Source: Streptomyces sp. NBC_01224
GTDB lineage: Bacteria > Actinomycetota > Actinomycetes > Streptomycetales > Streptomycetaceae
DNA length: 64,000 nt
Assembly: GCF_036002945.1 (NCBI RefSeq)
Contig: NZ_CP108529.1
Span: 1,736,001 to 1,800,000 of the forward strand
Reading direction: 5' to 3'
Numbering within the stretch: the first letter of the stretch is position 1; each line of letters opens with the position of its first letter. Positions 44,819 through 54,103 of this stretch are shown here, piece by piece. Under the pieces are notes generated by a model. It had not been told where the DNA came from, did not search any database, and worked only from the letters and a program-made list of their open reading frames with translations. The position numbers and the translations under genes are program-made.

Positions 44819-44837
44819 GGGGCTTGTCGCGTCGGTG

Positions 44838-44879
44838 TGTGTCCGTGCCGCCGTGTCCGCGCCACTCGGCACGGACACA
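44838..44879. terminator. Bidirectional terminator
   Basis: TGTGTCCGTGCCG (44838-44850) is complementary to CGGCACGGACACA (44867-44879). It lies between convergent genes ending at 44818 (+) and 44893 (-) and can serve both. Confidence 0.8.
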
Positions 44880-44892
44880 CCGAACGTGCGGA

Positions 44893-45222
44893 TCACCGCA
44901 CGCGCGGGGTGAGCTCCGCCATCCGGGACCAACCCTCGCCCGGCACCTCGACGTTGATGATCTCCGGAGTCTGGGCGACGAGATCCGCCATCGTGTCCAT
45001 CGCCGCGGCGAAGTGCTGCGACTTCACATGGGCCTCCCCGGCCTCGGGGGAGGCGAAGGCCTCCAGCAGGACGAACTGGTCCGGGTTCTCGACGCTGTAC
45101 GACCACTCGAAGAACACATTGCCGGGCTCCTTCCGGGTGGCGAGGGTGAAGTCCTCGACGGCCGGGAGCCAGTTGTCGCGGTCGGCGCTGTGGACGGTGA
45201 ATTTGACGGCGATGAAGATCAT
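44893..45222 (-). CDS. Antibiotic-biosynthesis-monooxygenase (ABM) domain protein
   Basis: A 109-residue dimeric alpha+beta barrel protein of the ABM family: FIAVKFTVHSADRDNWLPAV, the central NVFFEWSYSVENPDQFVLLE and HVKSQHFAAAMDTMADLV. Members act as cofactor-free oxygenases, heme-degrading enzymes or quinol monooxygenases (YgiN-like). ATG 45222 is chosen because the upstream extension is non-homologous. It lies 106 bp downstream of the allantoicase gene on the same strand. Confidence 0.85.
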   Translation of the reverse strand: MIFIAVKFTVHSADRDNWLPAVEDFTLATRKEPGNVFFEWSYSVENPDQFVLLEAFASPEAGEAHVKSQHFAAAMDTMADLVAQTPEIINVEVPGEGWSRMAELTPRVR

Positions 45223-45328
45223 GCCCCTAGGGTCCCATATGCCTTGGTTGCGGACCGATCGGGCACACCCGGATGGAGCCGGACGGGCTGGATATCGGCC
45301 CGTCCGGCTCTCGGGCGGACCAGCGGCC

Positions 45329-46444
45329 CTAACCGCCGAGCTCGCGGTGGCGCGCGGCCAGTCGCGTGGCACCCTCCTTTGTCGGTGAGCCGAACAGCCG
45401 CAGCCGGGAGATGCCGCCGTCGGGGAAGATGTCGATCCGGATATGCGTGGCCCGCACCGCCGCCGGCAGGACGAAGCGGTGGTTCGTGTCGGGCTCCAGC
45501 CGCGTCCGGGGGAGCACCTCGGTCCACTCGCCGCTCTCCCCGTCGCATGCGGAAAGGCTCGCCCAGCCTGCCGAGTTGCCCTTCAGATACGCGGTGTCGA
45601 TCTCGACGGCGCGGATCTCCGCCTGCTCGACGAGCCGGTAGCGGATCCAGTCGTTGCCCTTGTCGCGTCGGCGGCGGGTCTCCCAGCCGTCGTCCATCTT
45701 GCGGGACCTGCCCGGCTGGATGGTGTTGGTGGCCGGGGAGTAGAAGCGGTCGGAGGCGTCCTCGACCATGCCGCCGTTCTCCAGGGCGACCAGATCAAAG
45801 GTGCCGAGGGCGGCCAGCCAGGCGGGGTCGGGGGCGACCTCGCCGTACACCCGGAGTCGGGCGATCCCGCCGTCGGGGTGCTGATTGACCCGCAGATGGG
45901 TGACACGCTGCTCGGCCGCGACGACGAAGCCGTTGGCCGCGTGCCCGCCAACGGCTGTACGTGGTACGAGCGTTGTCCACTTCACACCGGGTGCGAGGAG
46001 TTCCCCTGGCGACGGGGTGCCGGGGACGCAGGCCGCTTCGATGGAGACGGCCTGCGGGTAGTTGCCGCGGAAGTGGGCGGTGTCGACGATGATGCCGCGC
46101 ACGACTCCGGGCGCACCGAGCCGCACAAGTGCCCAGTCGTGGTCCTCGTCCGTGGGGTGCGGCCGGCCGGCGCTCGCACCGCGTCGGCGGCGGGTCTCCC
46201 AGCCGTCCATGATCTTGCCCTTGTGGCCGAAACGCTCGGGATCGAACTCGGCGGGCTCCGGCTTCAGCAGATTCTCGCGCTCGGCGAAGAACTCGTCGTT
46301 CGCGGCGATCACTCCCGCGCCGAGCCGCCGGTCGGCGAGGTCGACGAGGTCGGTGAAGGGGAAGTCGGCGGTGCGGTAGTCGGCGTACGGATCGCCGCCG
46401 CCGTACGGATTCGCGTCACCGGTGAAGCGGGCTGTCGCCGTCAT
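45329..46444 (-). CDS. alc: Allantoicase
   Basis: A 371-residue enzyme that hydrolyses allantoate to ureidoglycolate and urea in purine breakdown. It consists of two related allantoicase repeats, each with the landmark DGWETRRRR (about residues 80 and 248), preceded by GHKGKIM in the first and SRKMD in the second. Beta-strand blocks such as VSIEAACVPG and THIRIDIFPDGGISRLRLFG are typical. ATG 46444 lies 2 bp after the allantoinase stop, so the genes are coupled as allB-alc. Confidence 0.95.
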   Translation of the reverse strand: MTATARFTGDANPYGGGDPYADYRTADFPFTDLVDLADRRLGAGVIAANDEFFAERENLLKPEPAEFDPERFGHKGKIMDGWETRRRRGASAGRPHPTDEDHDWALVRLGAPGVVRGIIVDTAHFRGNYPQAVSIEAACVPGTPSPGELLAPGVKWTTLVPRTAVGGHAANGFVVAAEQRVTHLRVNQHPDGGIARLRVYGEVAPDPAWLAALGTFDLVALENGGMVEDASDRFYSPATNTIQPGRSRKMDDGWETRRRRDKGNDWIRYRLVEQAEIRAVEIDTAYLKGNSAGWASLSACDGESGEWTEVLPRTRLEPDTNHRFVLPAAVRATHIRIDIFPDGGISRLRLFGSPTKEGATRLAARHRELGG

Positions 46445-46446
46445 GG

Positions 46447-47790
46447 TCAGTGGTTCCTTTCGAGGAGGCGTCCGGTGGGTCCGGCGACGGTGCCGTCCGC
46501 CACGATCCTTGCGCCGCGCAGCCAGGTCGATCTCACGACGCCGTGCAGGGTCCTGCCGGCGTAGGCGGTGACCTGGTTGCGATGGAAGAGTTCGGCGGGG
46601 TCGACGGTGAAGCTCTCGTCCGGGGCGAGGACGGCGAAGTCGGCGTCGCGGCCGGTCTCGATGGCGCCCTTGCGGGTGAGCCCGGCCAGCTCCGCAGGGG
46701 CGGCCGACATCCAGCGGACGACGTCGTCGAGCGAGTGGCCGCGCTTGCGGGCCTCGGTCCAGATGGCGGGGAGCCCCAGCTGGAGAGAGGAGATGCCGCC
46801 CCAGGCGGAGGCGAAGTCCGGCGTCTTGAGGTCGGTGGTGCACGGCGAGTGGTCGGAGACGATGCAGTCGATCGTCCCGTCGGCCAGCCCGTCCCACAGC
46901 GCGTCCTGGTTGGCGGCCTCCCGGATCGGCGGGCAGCACTTGAACTCCGTCGCGCCGTCCGGGACTTCCTCGGCGGTGAGAGTGAGGAAGTGCGGACAGG
47001 ACTCGACGGTGATCCGTACGCCCTCGCGCTTGGCGGCGGCGATCACCGGCAGCGCGTCACTGGAGGAGAGGTGCAGCACATGAACCCGGGCGTTCAGCCG
47101 CCTGGCGTGCGCGATGAGCCCCTCGATCGCGGTGTTCTCGGCGTCACGGGGCCGGGAGGCGAGGAAGTCGGCATACGCGGGCCCGCTGCGCTGCGGCGCG
47201 GAGGCCAGATGGCGCGGGTCCTCGGCGTGCACGATCAGCAGCCCGCCGAAGCCGGCGATCTCGGCCATGGACCTGGCCAGCTGCTCCTGGTCGAGCTCCG
47301 GGAACTCATCGACGCCGGAGGGCGAGAGGAAGCACTTGAAGCCGAACACCCCGGCCTCGTACAGCGGGCGCAGATCCTTGACATTGGACGGGATCGCTCC
47401 GCCCCAGAATCCGGTGTCGATGTGCGCCTTGGGGGCGGCCACCTGTTGCTTGGTGCGCAGATGACCGACGGTCGTGGTCGGCGGGAGGGAGTTGAGCGGC
47501 ATGTCGAGCAGGGTGGTGATGCCGCCCGCCGCCGCGGCGCGGGTGGCGGTCCAGAATCCTTCCCACTCGGTCCGGCCGGGGTCGTTCACATGGACATGGG
47601 TGTCGACGAGTCCGGGCAGCAGGACGTCGTCACCGAAGTCCTCCGACCGGGCACCGGCCGGCACCTCGGTGTCGTACGACAGGACGGCGTCGATTCTCCC
47701 GTCGGCGACGGCGACCGCCGCGGGACGCGTCCCGTCCGGGGTGACGACACGCGTCGAGCGCAGTACCAGATTCACGTCCGCACCGGACAC
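46447..47790 (-). CDS. allB: Allantoinase
   Basis: A 447-residue amidohydrolase that opens allantoin to allantoate with two zinc ions. Ligands are visible: HxH in [20 protein letters not shown], the carboxylated Lys in [20 protein letters not shown], His in LIVHAEDP and [14 protein letters not shown], and Asp in [17 protein letters not shown]. It starts the allB-alc operon. Upstream, a perfect palindrome TTCAAC/GTTGAA at 47828-47844 is a likely site for the divergent IclR-type regulator. Confidence 0.95.
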   Translation of the reverse strand: MSGADVNLVLRSTRVVTPDGTRPAAVAVADGRIDAVLSYDTEVPAGARSEDFGDDVLLPGLVDTHVHVNDPGRTEWEGFWTATRAAAAGGITTLLDMPLNSLPPTTTVGHLRTKQQVAAPKAHIDTGFWGGAIPSNVKDLRPLYEAGVFGFKCFLSPSGVDEFPELDQEQLARSMAEIAGFGGLLIVHAEDPRHLASAPQRSGPAYADFLASRPRDAENTAIEGLIAHARRLNARVHVLHLSSSDALPVIAAAKREGVRITVESCPHFLTLTAEEVPDGATEFKCCPPIREAANQDALWDGLADGTIDCIVSDHSPCTTDLKTPDFASAWGGISSLQLGLPAIWTEARKRGHSLDDVVRWMSAAPAELAGLTRKGAIETGRDADFAVLAPDESFTVDPAELFHRNQVTAYAGRTLHGVVRSTWLRGARIVADGTVAGPTGRLLERNH

Positions 47791-47827
47791 CCGTGCTCCT
47801 CACTTCGGACTTTCGGCCACTGACAAA

Positions 47828-47844
47828 TTCAACGAACTGTTGAA
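47828..47844. promoter_or_regulatory. Probable AllR operator before allB
   Basis: TTCAACGAACTGTTGAA is a perfect 6-5-6 palindrome 38 bp upstream of the allantoinase start. A related sequence (13 of 17 identical) precedes malate synthase at 53927-53943. Confidence 0.65.
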
Positions 47845-47930
47845 GGAGTCTTCACTCGGGATTCGGGCCCGTCAAGACCCCACTTTCCCCGCCGGACGGC
47901 CGGTGGGCCACCCGCACCCACAACTGGAGA

Positions 47931-47946
47931 TTTCCACAAAGTAGAA
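47931..47946. promoter_or_regulatory. Possible second IclR-type site
   Basis: TTTCCACAAAGTAGAA is an imperfect palindrome of a style often bound by IclR regulators. It resembles TTCCACCATGAGGAA at 53945-53959 before malate synthase. Weak on its own. Confidence 0.35.
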
Positions 47947-48131
47947 GACTGATTTCGGAGAGCGGAACGTAACATGGGACCAGTGCGGCGCCGCAGAACT
48001 GCCCCGCCGACTGCAGACACCGGGACAAACAGGCTCTGACCGGCCAGGACCCCGCACCCGGAGCAGTGGGCCGATCGGGAACCGCCCGGTAGGCTGCTGC
48101 CTTGCTCTTCCGCCTCGAAAGGACCGTTGAC

Positions 48132-48932
48132 GTGCCGCCGTCCCACGCCAGCACATCCGACTCCAAGCCCGCTGCTTCCAGCGGTGGTGTGCAGTCCCTT
48201 GAGCGCGCCTTCGATCTGCTGGAGCGGATGGCGGACGCGGGGGGCGAGGTCGGGCTGAGTGAACTCTCCGCGAGCAGCGGACTCCCGCTGCCGACCATTC
48301 ACCGACTGATGCGCACGCTGGTGATCTGCGGATATGTGCGCCAGCAGCCGAACCGGCGCTATGCGCTCGGCCCGCGTCTGATCCGGCTCGGCGAGTCCGC
48401 GTCCCGGCTGCTCGGCACCTGGGCCCGCCCGTATCTCGCGCGTCTGGTCGAGGAGACCGGCGAGACCGCGAACATGGCGCTGCTCGACGGCGACGAGATC
48501 GTGTACGTGGCGCAGGTGCCGTCCAAGCACTCGATGCGCATGTTCACCGAGGTGGGCCGCCGGGTGCTCCCCCACTCCACGGGGGTCGGCAAGGCGCTGC
48601 TGGCGCATACGCCCCCGGAGGAGGTACGGGCCCTGCTCGCCCGTACCGGAATGCCGGCCGCCACCGAGAAGACGATCACCACTCCTGACGGCTTCCTCGA
48701 CGCGCTGGAGCAGGTCCGCAGGGTCGGCTACGCGGTCGACGACAACGAGCAGGAGATCGGGGTGCGCTGTCTGGCGGTCTCCGTACCCGACTCCCCCACC
48801 TCGGCCGCGATTTCGATCTCGGGTCCGGCGGGCCGGGTGACGGAGGCGGCGACGGAGCGGATCGTGCCGATTCTGCAGCAGGCCGCGAAGGACCTCGCCG
48901 ACGCGCTGGCCAGCAGCGGTCCCACCGGCTGA
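48132..48932 (+). CDS. allR: IclR-family regulator of allantoin catabolism (AllR-like)
   Basis: A 266-residue IclR protein: winged HTH (VQSLERAFDLLERMADAGGE, SELSASSGLPLPTIHRLMRT) and an effector domain (GETANMALLDGDEIVYVAQV, LPHSTGVGKALLAHTPPEEV, GVRCLAVSVPD). Position beside and divergent from allantoinase argues for control of allantoin use, with a purine-breakdown product such as glyoxylate or allantoin as effector. GTG 48132 follows GAAAGGA at 48117-48123 and is preferred over ATG 48102. Paired palindromes before allB and the malate synthase gene suggest one regulon. Confidence 0.85.
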   Translation: MPPSHASTSDSKPAASSGGVQSLERAFDLLERMADAGGEVGLSELSASSGLPLPTIHRLMRTLVICGYVRQQPNRRYALGPRLIRLGESASRLLGTWARPYLARLVEETGETANMALLDGDEIVYVAQVPSKHSMRMFTEVGRRVLPHSTGVGKALLAHTPPEEVRALLARTGMPAATEKTITTPDGFLDALEQVRRVGYAVDDNEQEIGVRCLAVSVPDSPTSAAISISGPAGRVTEAATERIVPILQQAAKDLADALASSGPTG

Positions 48933-48965
48933 GATGTCATGGGGGCCTGGCTCCCCCATGACGCC

Positions 48966-49646
48966 TCAGGTCACTACGGGCGCTGTCAGACGTCCGTCGT
49001 CCATCGTGACGGTGCGGTTCACCCGGTCCAGATGGGCCCGGTCGTGCGTGACCATCACTGTCGCCGTCGACCGCTCCGTCGTGAGCGTGACCAGCAGGTC
49101 GAGCACTGCCGCACCCCGCTCGTGATCGAGTGCGCTGGTCGGTTCGTCGACGAGCAGCACCGCCGGGTCGTTCATCAGGGCTCGGGCGATGTTGATCCGC
49201 TGACGCTGTCCGCCCGACAGCTGATGGGGCCTGCGGCCGGCCTTGTCCGCGAGGCCGACCGCGTCCAGCAGCTCCAGCGCCCGGCCGCGGGCTCCGCGTA
49301 CGGTGCCGCCCGACAGATGGGTCATCACCTGGAGCTGTTCGGCCGCGGTGAGGGACGGCAGCAGGTTGGGCTGCTGGAAGACGATGCCGATGCGTTCGCG
49401 GCGCAGCGCCGCCTTTTCCGCACGGCCGAGGCCCGCGGTGTCCGTACCGGCGACGACGACCCGTCCCCCGTCCGGGGTGACCAGGGTCGCGGCCACCGCC
49501 AGAAGGCTGGACTTGCCGGAGCCGGACGGTCCGACGACCGCGGTGAGCGAACCGGCGGGCACATCCAGCGAGACGCGGTCCAGGGCGGTGAGCCGGCCGT
49601 CGCCGTCGGGGTAGGTGAGGGTGACATCGGCGAGGGTGAGGGTCAT
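48966..49646 (-). CDS. ABC transporter ATP-binding protein (MacB/LolD type)
   Basis: A 226-residue ATPase with Walker A GPSGSGKSS, Q-loop FQQPNLLPSL, signature QLSGGQRQRINIARAL, Walker B VLLVDEPTSALDHERG and switch HD in VTHDRAH. It overlaps the FtsX-like permease gene by 4 bp. Such pairs export peptides, lipids or antibiotics, or move lipoproteins. The divergent two-component system may control it. Confidence 0.93.
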   Translation of the reverse strand: MTLTLADVTLTYPDGDGRLTALDRVSLDVPAGSLTAVVGPSGSGKSSLLAVAATLVTPDGGRVVVAGTDTAGLGRAEKAALRRERIGIVFQQPNLLPSLTAAEQLQVMTHLSGGTVRGARGRALELLDAVGLADKAGRRPHQLSGGQRQRINIARALMNDPAVLLVDEPTSALDHERGAAVLDLLVTLTTERSTATVMVTHDRAHLDRVNRTVTMDDGRLTAPVVT

Positions 49647-50737
49647 CGGGCACTCCCGAGTGCGATGAGCGGGTCGACGGCGGTGATCCGCCGGATGGAC
49701 AGGGCCGCCCCGGCGGCGCCGAGGACGATCATCACGGCCGCCGGGACCAGGACGGTCGCCGCGTCGAGAACGAACGGCACGGCCCCGCCGCTGACCAGCG
49801 CACCGATGCCCGAGGCGAGCACGGTGCCCACCCCCGTACCGATGGCGAGCATCACCACGGCCTGCCCGAGCGCGTCGCGCAGCAGATACGGGGTGGAGGC
49901 GCCGAGCGCCTTGAGGACGGCGACATCGCCGCTGCGCTGGATCGTCCAGACGGTGAAGAAGGCGCCGATCACCAGGGCGGAGATGGCGAAGAGGAAGCCG
50001 CGCATCAGCTGGAGCGAGCTGTTCTCGGCCTGGTAGGAGCCGATCGCGGTGAGCGACTCCCCGAGGGAGAGCGTGCTGGTGCCCGCCGCCTTGTCGCCTG
50101 CGGCAAGGTCGGCGCCGGCGGTGGTGGTCAGGGCGATCACCGTGGCATGCTGCGCCCCGCCGGAGCCACCGGCCCCGAAGCGCTGCCAGTCGTCGAGCGA
50201 GGTCCACACGACCGGTGTATGACTGTACGAGGCATCTCCCGAGACCGCCGCCACGGTCACCTCGCTGCTGCCGAGCCGCAGCCGCTCTCCGGCCCGGGCC
50301 CCCAGATCGTCGGCGGCCTGCTCGGACAGCACCACCTTCCCGGTGCCGACGCGCGCACCGCCGACGGGCGCCAGGCCCCCTTCCGGCTCGACACCGAAGG
50401 CCGAGACGGCGGCCGTGCGCTCCCCCTCGATGGCTGCGGCGTTGAGGGTGCGGATACCGAGCGGCTCCGCGTCACTCACACCGGGCTGCTCGGCCCAGCT
50501 CCGCCAGACGCTCTCCTCGACGGTCGAATTGGTGAAGGACACCGACTGGCCGTCGGGCGGGGCGGCGAACGCGAGGTGGTCTGCGTTCAGCCCCGTGACG
50601 GCCGAGGTGTTCTCCCGGGCCAGGCCGGCCGTCAGGCCGGACAGCAGGCCCACGAGCAGCGTGATCAGCACCACGACCGTGCCCATGAGCGCGAACCGCC
50701 CCTTGGCGAACCTGAGATCTCTCCATGCGACGAACAT
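49643..50737 (-). CDS. FtsX-like ABC permease
   Basis: A 364-residue permease with the MacB-type layout: one N-terminal helix (LMGTVVVLITLLVGLLSGLT), a large extracytoplasmic domain (about 35-240), then three helices (LFAISALVIGAFFTVWTIQR, AVVMLAIGTGVGTVLASGIG, VLVPAAVMIVLGAAGAALSI). The FtsX motif RSGDVAVLKALGAST follows the second helix. It is the membrane partner of the ATPase encoded next. Confidence 0.92.
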   Translation of the reverse strand: MFVAWRDLRFAKGRFALMGTVVVLITLLVGLLSGLTAGLARENTSAVTGLNADHLAFAAPPDGQSVSFTNSTVEESVWRSWAEQPGVSDAEPLGIRTLNAAAIEGERTAAVSAFGVEPEGGLAPVGGARVGTGKVVLSEQAADDLGARAGERLRLGSSEVTVAAVSGDASYSHTPVVWTSLDDWQRFGAGGSGGAQHATVIALTTTAGADLAAGDKAAGTSTLSLGESLTAIGSYQAENSSLQLMRGFLFAISALVIGAFFTVWTIQRSGDVAVLKALGASTPYLLRDALGQAVVMLAIGTGVGTVLASGIGALVSGGAVPFVLDAATVLVPAAVMIVLGAAGAALSIRRITAVDPLIALGSAR

Positions 50738-50847
50738 GCTTCCAGCCTCGGCACACAGGCCCCCGTAGGCATCGATCGGCGGTGGGGCCTGACATCAACC
50801 TTTCGATTGACCGGCCGCGGGGGCCGTCCGTCTACGCTGGACGAATC

Positions 50848-52065
50848 ATGGATTCCCGTACCCATCCCCCGGTCGCCGCCGCGTTGCGGCTGTGTCTGCA
50901 CGCGCTGCTCGTGGGGCTGCTCGCGCTCGCGGCGGTACAGGCTGTCCGTGACGGTGCCCCGCACACCGCCGCCGTCATCGTGGTCACCTGTGTGATGGCC
51001 GCCGTGTACGCGGCGGGAGCGCTCATCCCCGCCGTACAACCGCACAGCCGACCGTCCGCCCTGTGGCTGGCGCTGCTGGGCGCCGTCTGGCTGGTGCTGC
51101 TCGTCCTGTCGCCCGACGCCCTGTGGGTGGCGTTCCCGCTCTACTTCCTGCAGCTGCATCTGCTGCCGACGCGATGGGCCCTTCCGACCGTCGCGGCCAC
51201 CGCGGCCGCCGCCATCGCGAGCTTCGTGCTGCACGGCCAGGCCGTCACGCCCGGCGCCTTCATCGGTCCGCTGCTCGGCGCGGCGGTCGCGGTCGCGACG
51301 GTCCTCGGGTACGACGCGCTGTCCCGGGAGAGCGAACGGCGCCGCGAGCTCATCGAGGAGCTGATGGCGACCCGGGCAGAGCTGGCCGAGGCGGAACGTA
51401 CGGCGGGCACGCTCACCGAACGTGAGCGGCTGGCCCGCGAGATCCACGACACCCTGGCGCAGGGCCTGTCCAGCATCCAGCTGCTGCTGCGCGCCGCCGA
51501 ACGCACCCTGTCCGCCGACGCTCCCGCCGCCGCCCACGTCCGCCGGGCCCGCGAGGCCGCGCAGGACAATCTCGCCGAGGCCCGCCGCTTCGTACGCGCC
51601 CTGTCGCCGCCCGACCTGGAGAACGGCTCCCTGGCGGCCGCCCTGGAACGCCTCGCGTCCCGCACCACGGGCCCCGGCCTCACGGTGCAGTTCGCGGCCA
51701 GCGGCCCCCCGGTGGAGCTGCCGACCCCGTACGAGGTGGCGCTGCTGCGTGCCGCCCAGTCGGCGCTGGCCAACACGGTGCAGCACGCCGGGGCGCGGCG
51801 TGCGGAGATCACTCTCAGCTTCATGGACACCTCGGTGTCGCTGGACGTCGTCGACGACGGCCGCGGTTTCGCCCCGGGGAGCGGGCCGGTCGCGGCGCAC
51901 ACCGACACCGGCGGCTTCGGCCTGCCCGCGATGCGTTCCCGGGCCCGTTCGCTGGGCGGCACGCTGAGTGTCGAGTCGGCGCCCGGTCAGGGCACGGCGG
52001 TCGCCCTCACCCTTCCGCTTCCCGTTCCGCTCCCCGACGGCCGACCAGGACAGGACGCCGCATGA
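50848..52065 (+). CDS. Sensor histidine kinase (NarL-system type)
   Basis: A 405-residue membrane kinase with about five helices in the first 160 residues and no extracellular sensor domain. A coiled coil ([20 protein letters not shown]) leads to the HisKA_3 dimerisation motif [20 protein letters not shown] with the phosphorylated His, then the HATPase with N-box [18 protein letters not shown] and [13 protein letters not shown]. It overlaps the response-regulator gene by 4 bp and is divergent from the ABC export genes, the usual arrangement for a signal-controlled exporter. Confidence 0.93.
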   Translation: MDSRTHPPVAAALRLCLHALLVGLLALAAVQAVRDGAPHTAAVIVVTCVMAAVYAAGALIPAVQPHSRPSALWLALLGAVWLVLLVLSPDALWVAFPLYFLQLHLLPTRWALPTVAATAAAAIASFVLHGQAVTPGAFIGPLLGAAVAVATVLGYDALSRESERRRELIEELMATRAELAEAERTAGTLTERERLAREIHDTLAQGLSSIQLLLRAAERTLSADAPAAAHVRRAREAAQDNLAEARRFVRALSPPDLENGSLAAALERLASRTTGPGLTVQFAASGPPVELPTPYEVALLRAAQSALANTVQHAGARRAEITLSFMDTSVSLDVVDDGRGFAPGSGPVAAHTDTGGFGLPAMRSRARSLGGTLSVESAPGQGTAVALTLPLPVPLPDGRPGQDAA

Positions 52066-52694
52066 CCACCCCCATCAGGCTGCTGCTCGCCGACGACCAC
52101 CCGGTCGTACGGGCGGGGCTGCGGGCCGTGCTCGACGCCGAATCCGACTTCTGTGTGGTCGCCGAGGCGGCGACCGCCGAACGGGCCGTCGCGCTCGCCG
52201 CGACCGGCGAGTTCGACGTCGTCCTCATGGACCTGCAGTTCGGTGCGGGCATGCACGGTTCCCGGGCTACTGCGGCCATCACGGCACAGGCGGGCGCGCC
52301 CCGGGTCCTGATCCTCACCACGTACGACTCGGACGCCGACATCCTGGCCGCGGTCGAGGCGGGCGCCGCCGGCTATCTACTGAAGGACGCCCCGCCGGAG
52401 GAACTGGCGGCGGCGGTACGCACGGCGGCGGCCGGCCGGTCGGCACTCGCTCCGGCCGTCGCCCACCGTCTGATGGACCGCATGCGGACTCCGGCCGAGG
52501 CCCTGACCAAGCGCGAACTGGAAGTGCTGCAGCTGGTCGGCGAGGGCCTGTCGAACCTGCAGATCAGCAAGCGGCTCTTCCTCAGCCAAGCGACCGTGAA
52601 GTCCCATCTGGTGCACATCTACGCCAAGCTGGGCGTGGACTCCCGCACCTCGGCGGTCGCGGCGGCGACGGCCCGTCGGCTGATCCGCCGCTGA
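52062..52694 (+). CDS. LuxR/NarL-family response regulator
   Basis: A 210-residue regulator. The receiver has the acidic pair in [13 protein letters not shown], the phospho-acceptor Asp in [12 protein letters not shown] and Lys in [12 protein letters not shown]; the C-terminal LuxR HTH reads [20 protein letters not shown] and [20 protein letters not shown]. It is coupled to the upstream kinase. Probable target: the divergent ABC operon. Confidence 0.95.
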   Translation: MTTPIRLLLADDHPVVRAGLRAVLDAESDFCVVAEAATAERAVALAATGEFDVVLMDLQFGAGMHGSRATAAITAQAGAPRVLILTTYDSDADILAAVEAGAAGYLLKDAPPEELAAAVRTAAAGRSALAPAVAHRLMDRMRTPAEALTKRELEVLQLVGEGLSNLQISKRLFLSQATVKSHLVHIYAKLGVDSRTSAVAAATARRLIRR

Positions 52695-52710
52695 TTCCCG
52701 GCGTCGTACG

Positions 52711-53025
52711 TCAGCGGCGCGGCGGCTCGCCGAAGAGATCCACGGCGACCCGTACGTCCCTGAGTGCGAAGGCCAGTGCGCTGACCGAGCCGATCGCCCC
52801 CGCGATCAGCAGCAGCGAACGGCGCAGGCGCGGAATCTCGGGTGCGCCACTGACGGCCATCGCATCCAGCGCGGCCAGCTCGTCCTCGGCGATCCCCCGG
52901 TCCGGGAACTCCGCGGGATGCCCCGCCAGCTCTCGGCGGAGTCGGGAGACGGCCGTACGCAGCTCCGTCACCCTCGGATCCTCATCACTGCCGGTCACCC
53001 GCGTCTGCCCCACGCTTCGCAACAA
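52711..53025 (-). CDS. Small actinobacterial protein (DUF5955-like)
   Basis: A 104-residue protein. TTG 53025 is taken as start because AGGGGGAG lies about 5 bases upstream and the product then begins LLRSVGQTRVTGSDEDPRVT. The conserved stretch SRLRRELAGHPAEFPDRGIA, then ELAALDAMAVSG, is helical; the C-terminus SLLLIAGAIGSVSALAFALR is hydrophobic and could contact membrane. Function unknown. It converges on the response-regulator gene with 17 bp between stops. Confidence 0.7.
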   Translation of the reverse strand: MLRSVGQTRVTGSDEDPRVTELRTAVSRLRRELAGHPAEFPDRGIAEDELAALDAMAVSGAPEIPRLRRSLLLIAGAIGSVSALAFALRDVRVAVDLFGEPPRR

Positions 53026-53262
53026 AGCACTCCCCCTCGCACATCCTTGTGCCAGTGTTTCGACCGGGTCCCGGACCGCGGTCAAGTGTCCGGGGATGCC
53101 CGCAAGTTAACGCCATGACAGGTGTCGAGCGCCACTCCGCAGACAGAATTCAGGGTGCCCCGTAAGGGTGACGTGCAGGTGGCTCCGGGGACGGCGCCGC
53201 CCGTCCGTACCCTCCTGTGGCCCGCTTGCGCGAGGAGGGTACATCTGAGGTATCCAGTCCGC

Positions 53263-53868
53263 ATGACTCGGACAACACAGACCCCGGTGGTCGCCGGGCT
53301 GCTGCTCGCCGCGGGCGGCGGACGGCGACTCGGCGGGCAGCCCAAGGCACTGCTCGAACACCGCGGCCGGCCGCTGGTGGAGCACGCGGTACGCGTGCTC
53401 CGGGAGGGCGGCTGCGACCGCGTCCATGTGGTCCTGGGCGCCGCGGCGCAAGAGGTACGAGCACGCGCCGACCTCGCCGGCTGCACGGTGACCGTCAACC
53501 CCGAGTGGACCGAGGGCATGGGCTCGTCGCTGCGGGCGGGGCTCGGGACGCTCTCCGGTACGGGAGCGGACGCGGCGCTCGTCCTCCTGGTCGACCAGCC
53601 GGGTATCGGCGCGGACGCGGTGGCACGGGTGCGATCGGCGTACCGCTCCCGGACGAGTCTCGTGGCCGCCTCGTACGACGGTGAACGCGGCCATCCGGTG
53701 CTGTTCGGGGCCGACCGGTGGTCGGACATCGCGGCGCAAGCGGTGGGCGACCGGGGCGCTCGAACGTATCTGCGGGCACACCGCGATGCGATCACGCTCG
53801 TCGAGTGTTCCGATGTGGCTCAGGCGTACGACATCGACACGGTGGAGGACCTCAAGCACCTTGAGTGA
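53263..53868 (+). CDS. MobA/MocA-like nucleotidyltransferase
   Basis: A 201-residue NTP-transferase fold protein. The nucleotide loop LLLAAGGGRRLGGQPKALLE matches LAAGxxxRxGxxK, and later motifs are NPEWTEGMGSSLRAGLGTL, VLLVDQPGIG and GERGHPVLFG. This is the MocA type, molybdenum cofactor cytidylyltransferase, used for xanthine-dehydrogenase-type enzymes and so consistent with a purine-degradation neighbourhood. ATG 53263 is chosen at the start of homologous sequence. Confidence 0.85.
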   Translation: MTRTTQTPVVAGLLLAAGGGRRLGGQPKALLEHRGRPLVEHAVRVLREGGCDRVHVVLGAAAQEVRARADLAGCTVTVNPEWTEGMGSSLRAGLGTLSGTGADAALVLLVDQPGIGADAVARVRSAYRSRTSLVAASYDGERGHPVLFGADRWSDIAAQAVGDRGARTYLRAHRDAITLVECSDVAQAYDIDTVEDLKHLE

Positions 53869-53926
53869 ACCCACTGGCACCCGGCGCCGGCACCGCCCCA
53901 CTTCTGTCGACCCGGAGAATCTCGAC

Positions 53927-53959
53927 ATCAACAAACCATTGAACTTCCACCATGAGGAA
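53927..53959. promoter_or_regulatory. Probable AllR sites before malate synthase
   Basis: ATCAACAAACCATTGAA (53927-53943) resembles the allB palindrome at 13 of 17 positions, and TTCCACCATGAGGAA (53945-53959, TTCC/GGAA arms) follows at once. They lie about 145-180 bp before the malate synthase start, in a stretch that is A/T-rich for this genome. Confidence 0.55.
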
Positions 53960-54103
53960 ATTACTATCCACTGGTCAGAAGGCCTCTGCACCCCGGACGG
54001 CGCCCACCGGCCGTATCCCGGAGCCATGGCACGCCATGCCGTTTCAGGCGACCCGGCGGCCGTGAGAAGCCGCCCGCACCGCCCGCTGAAGGAGTGACAG
54101 CTC

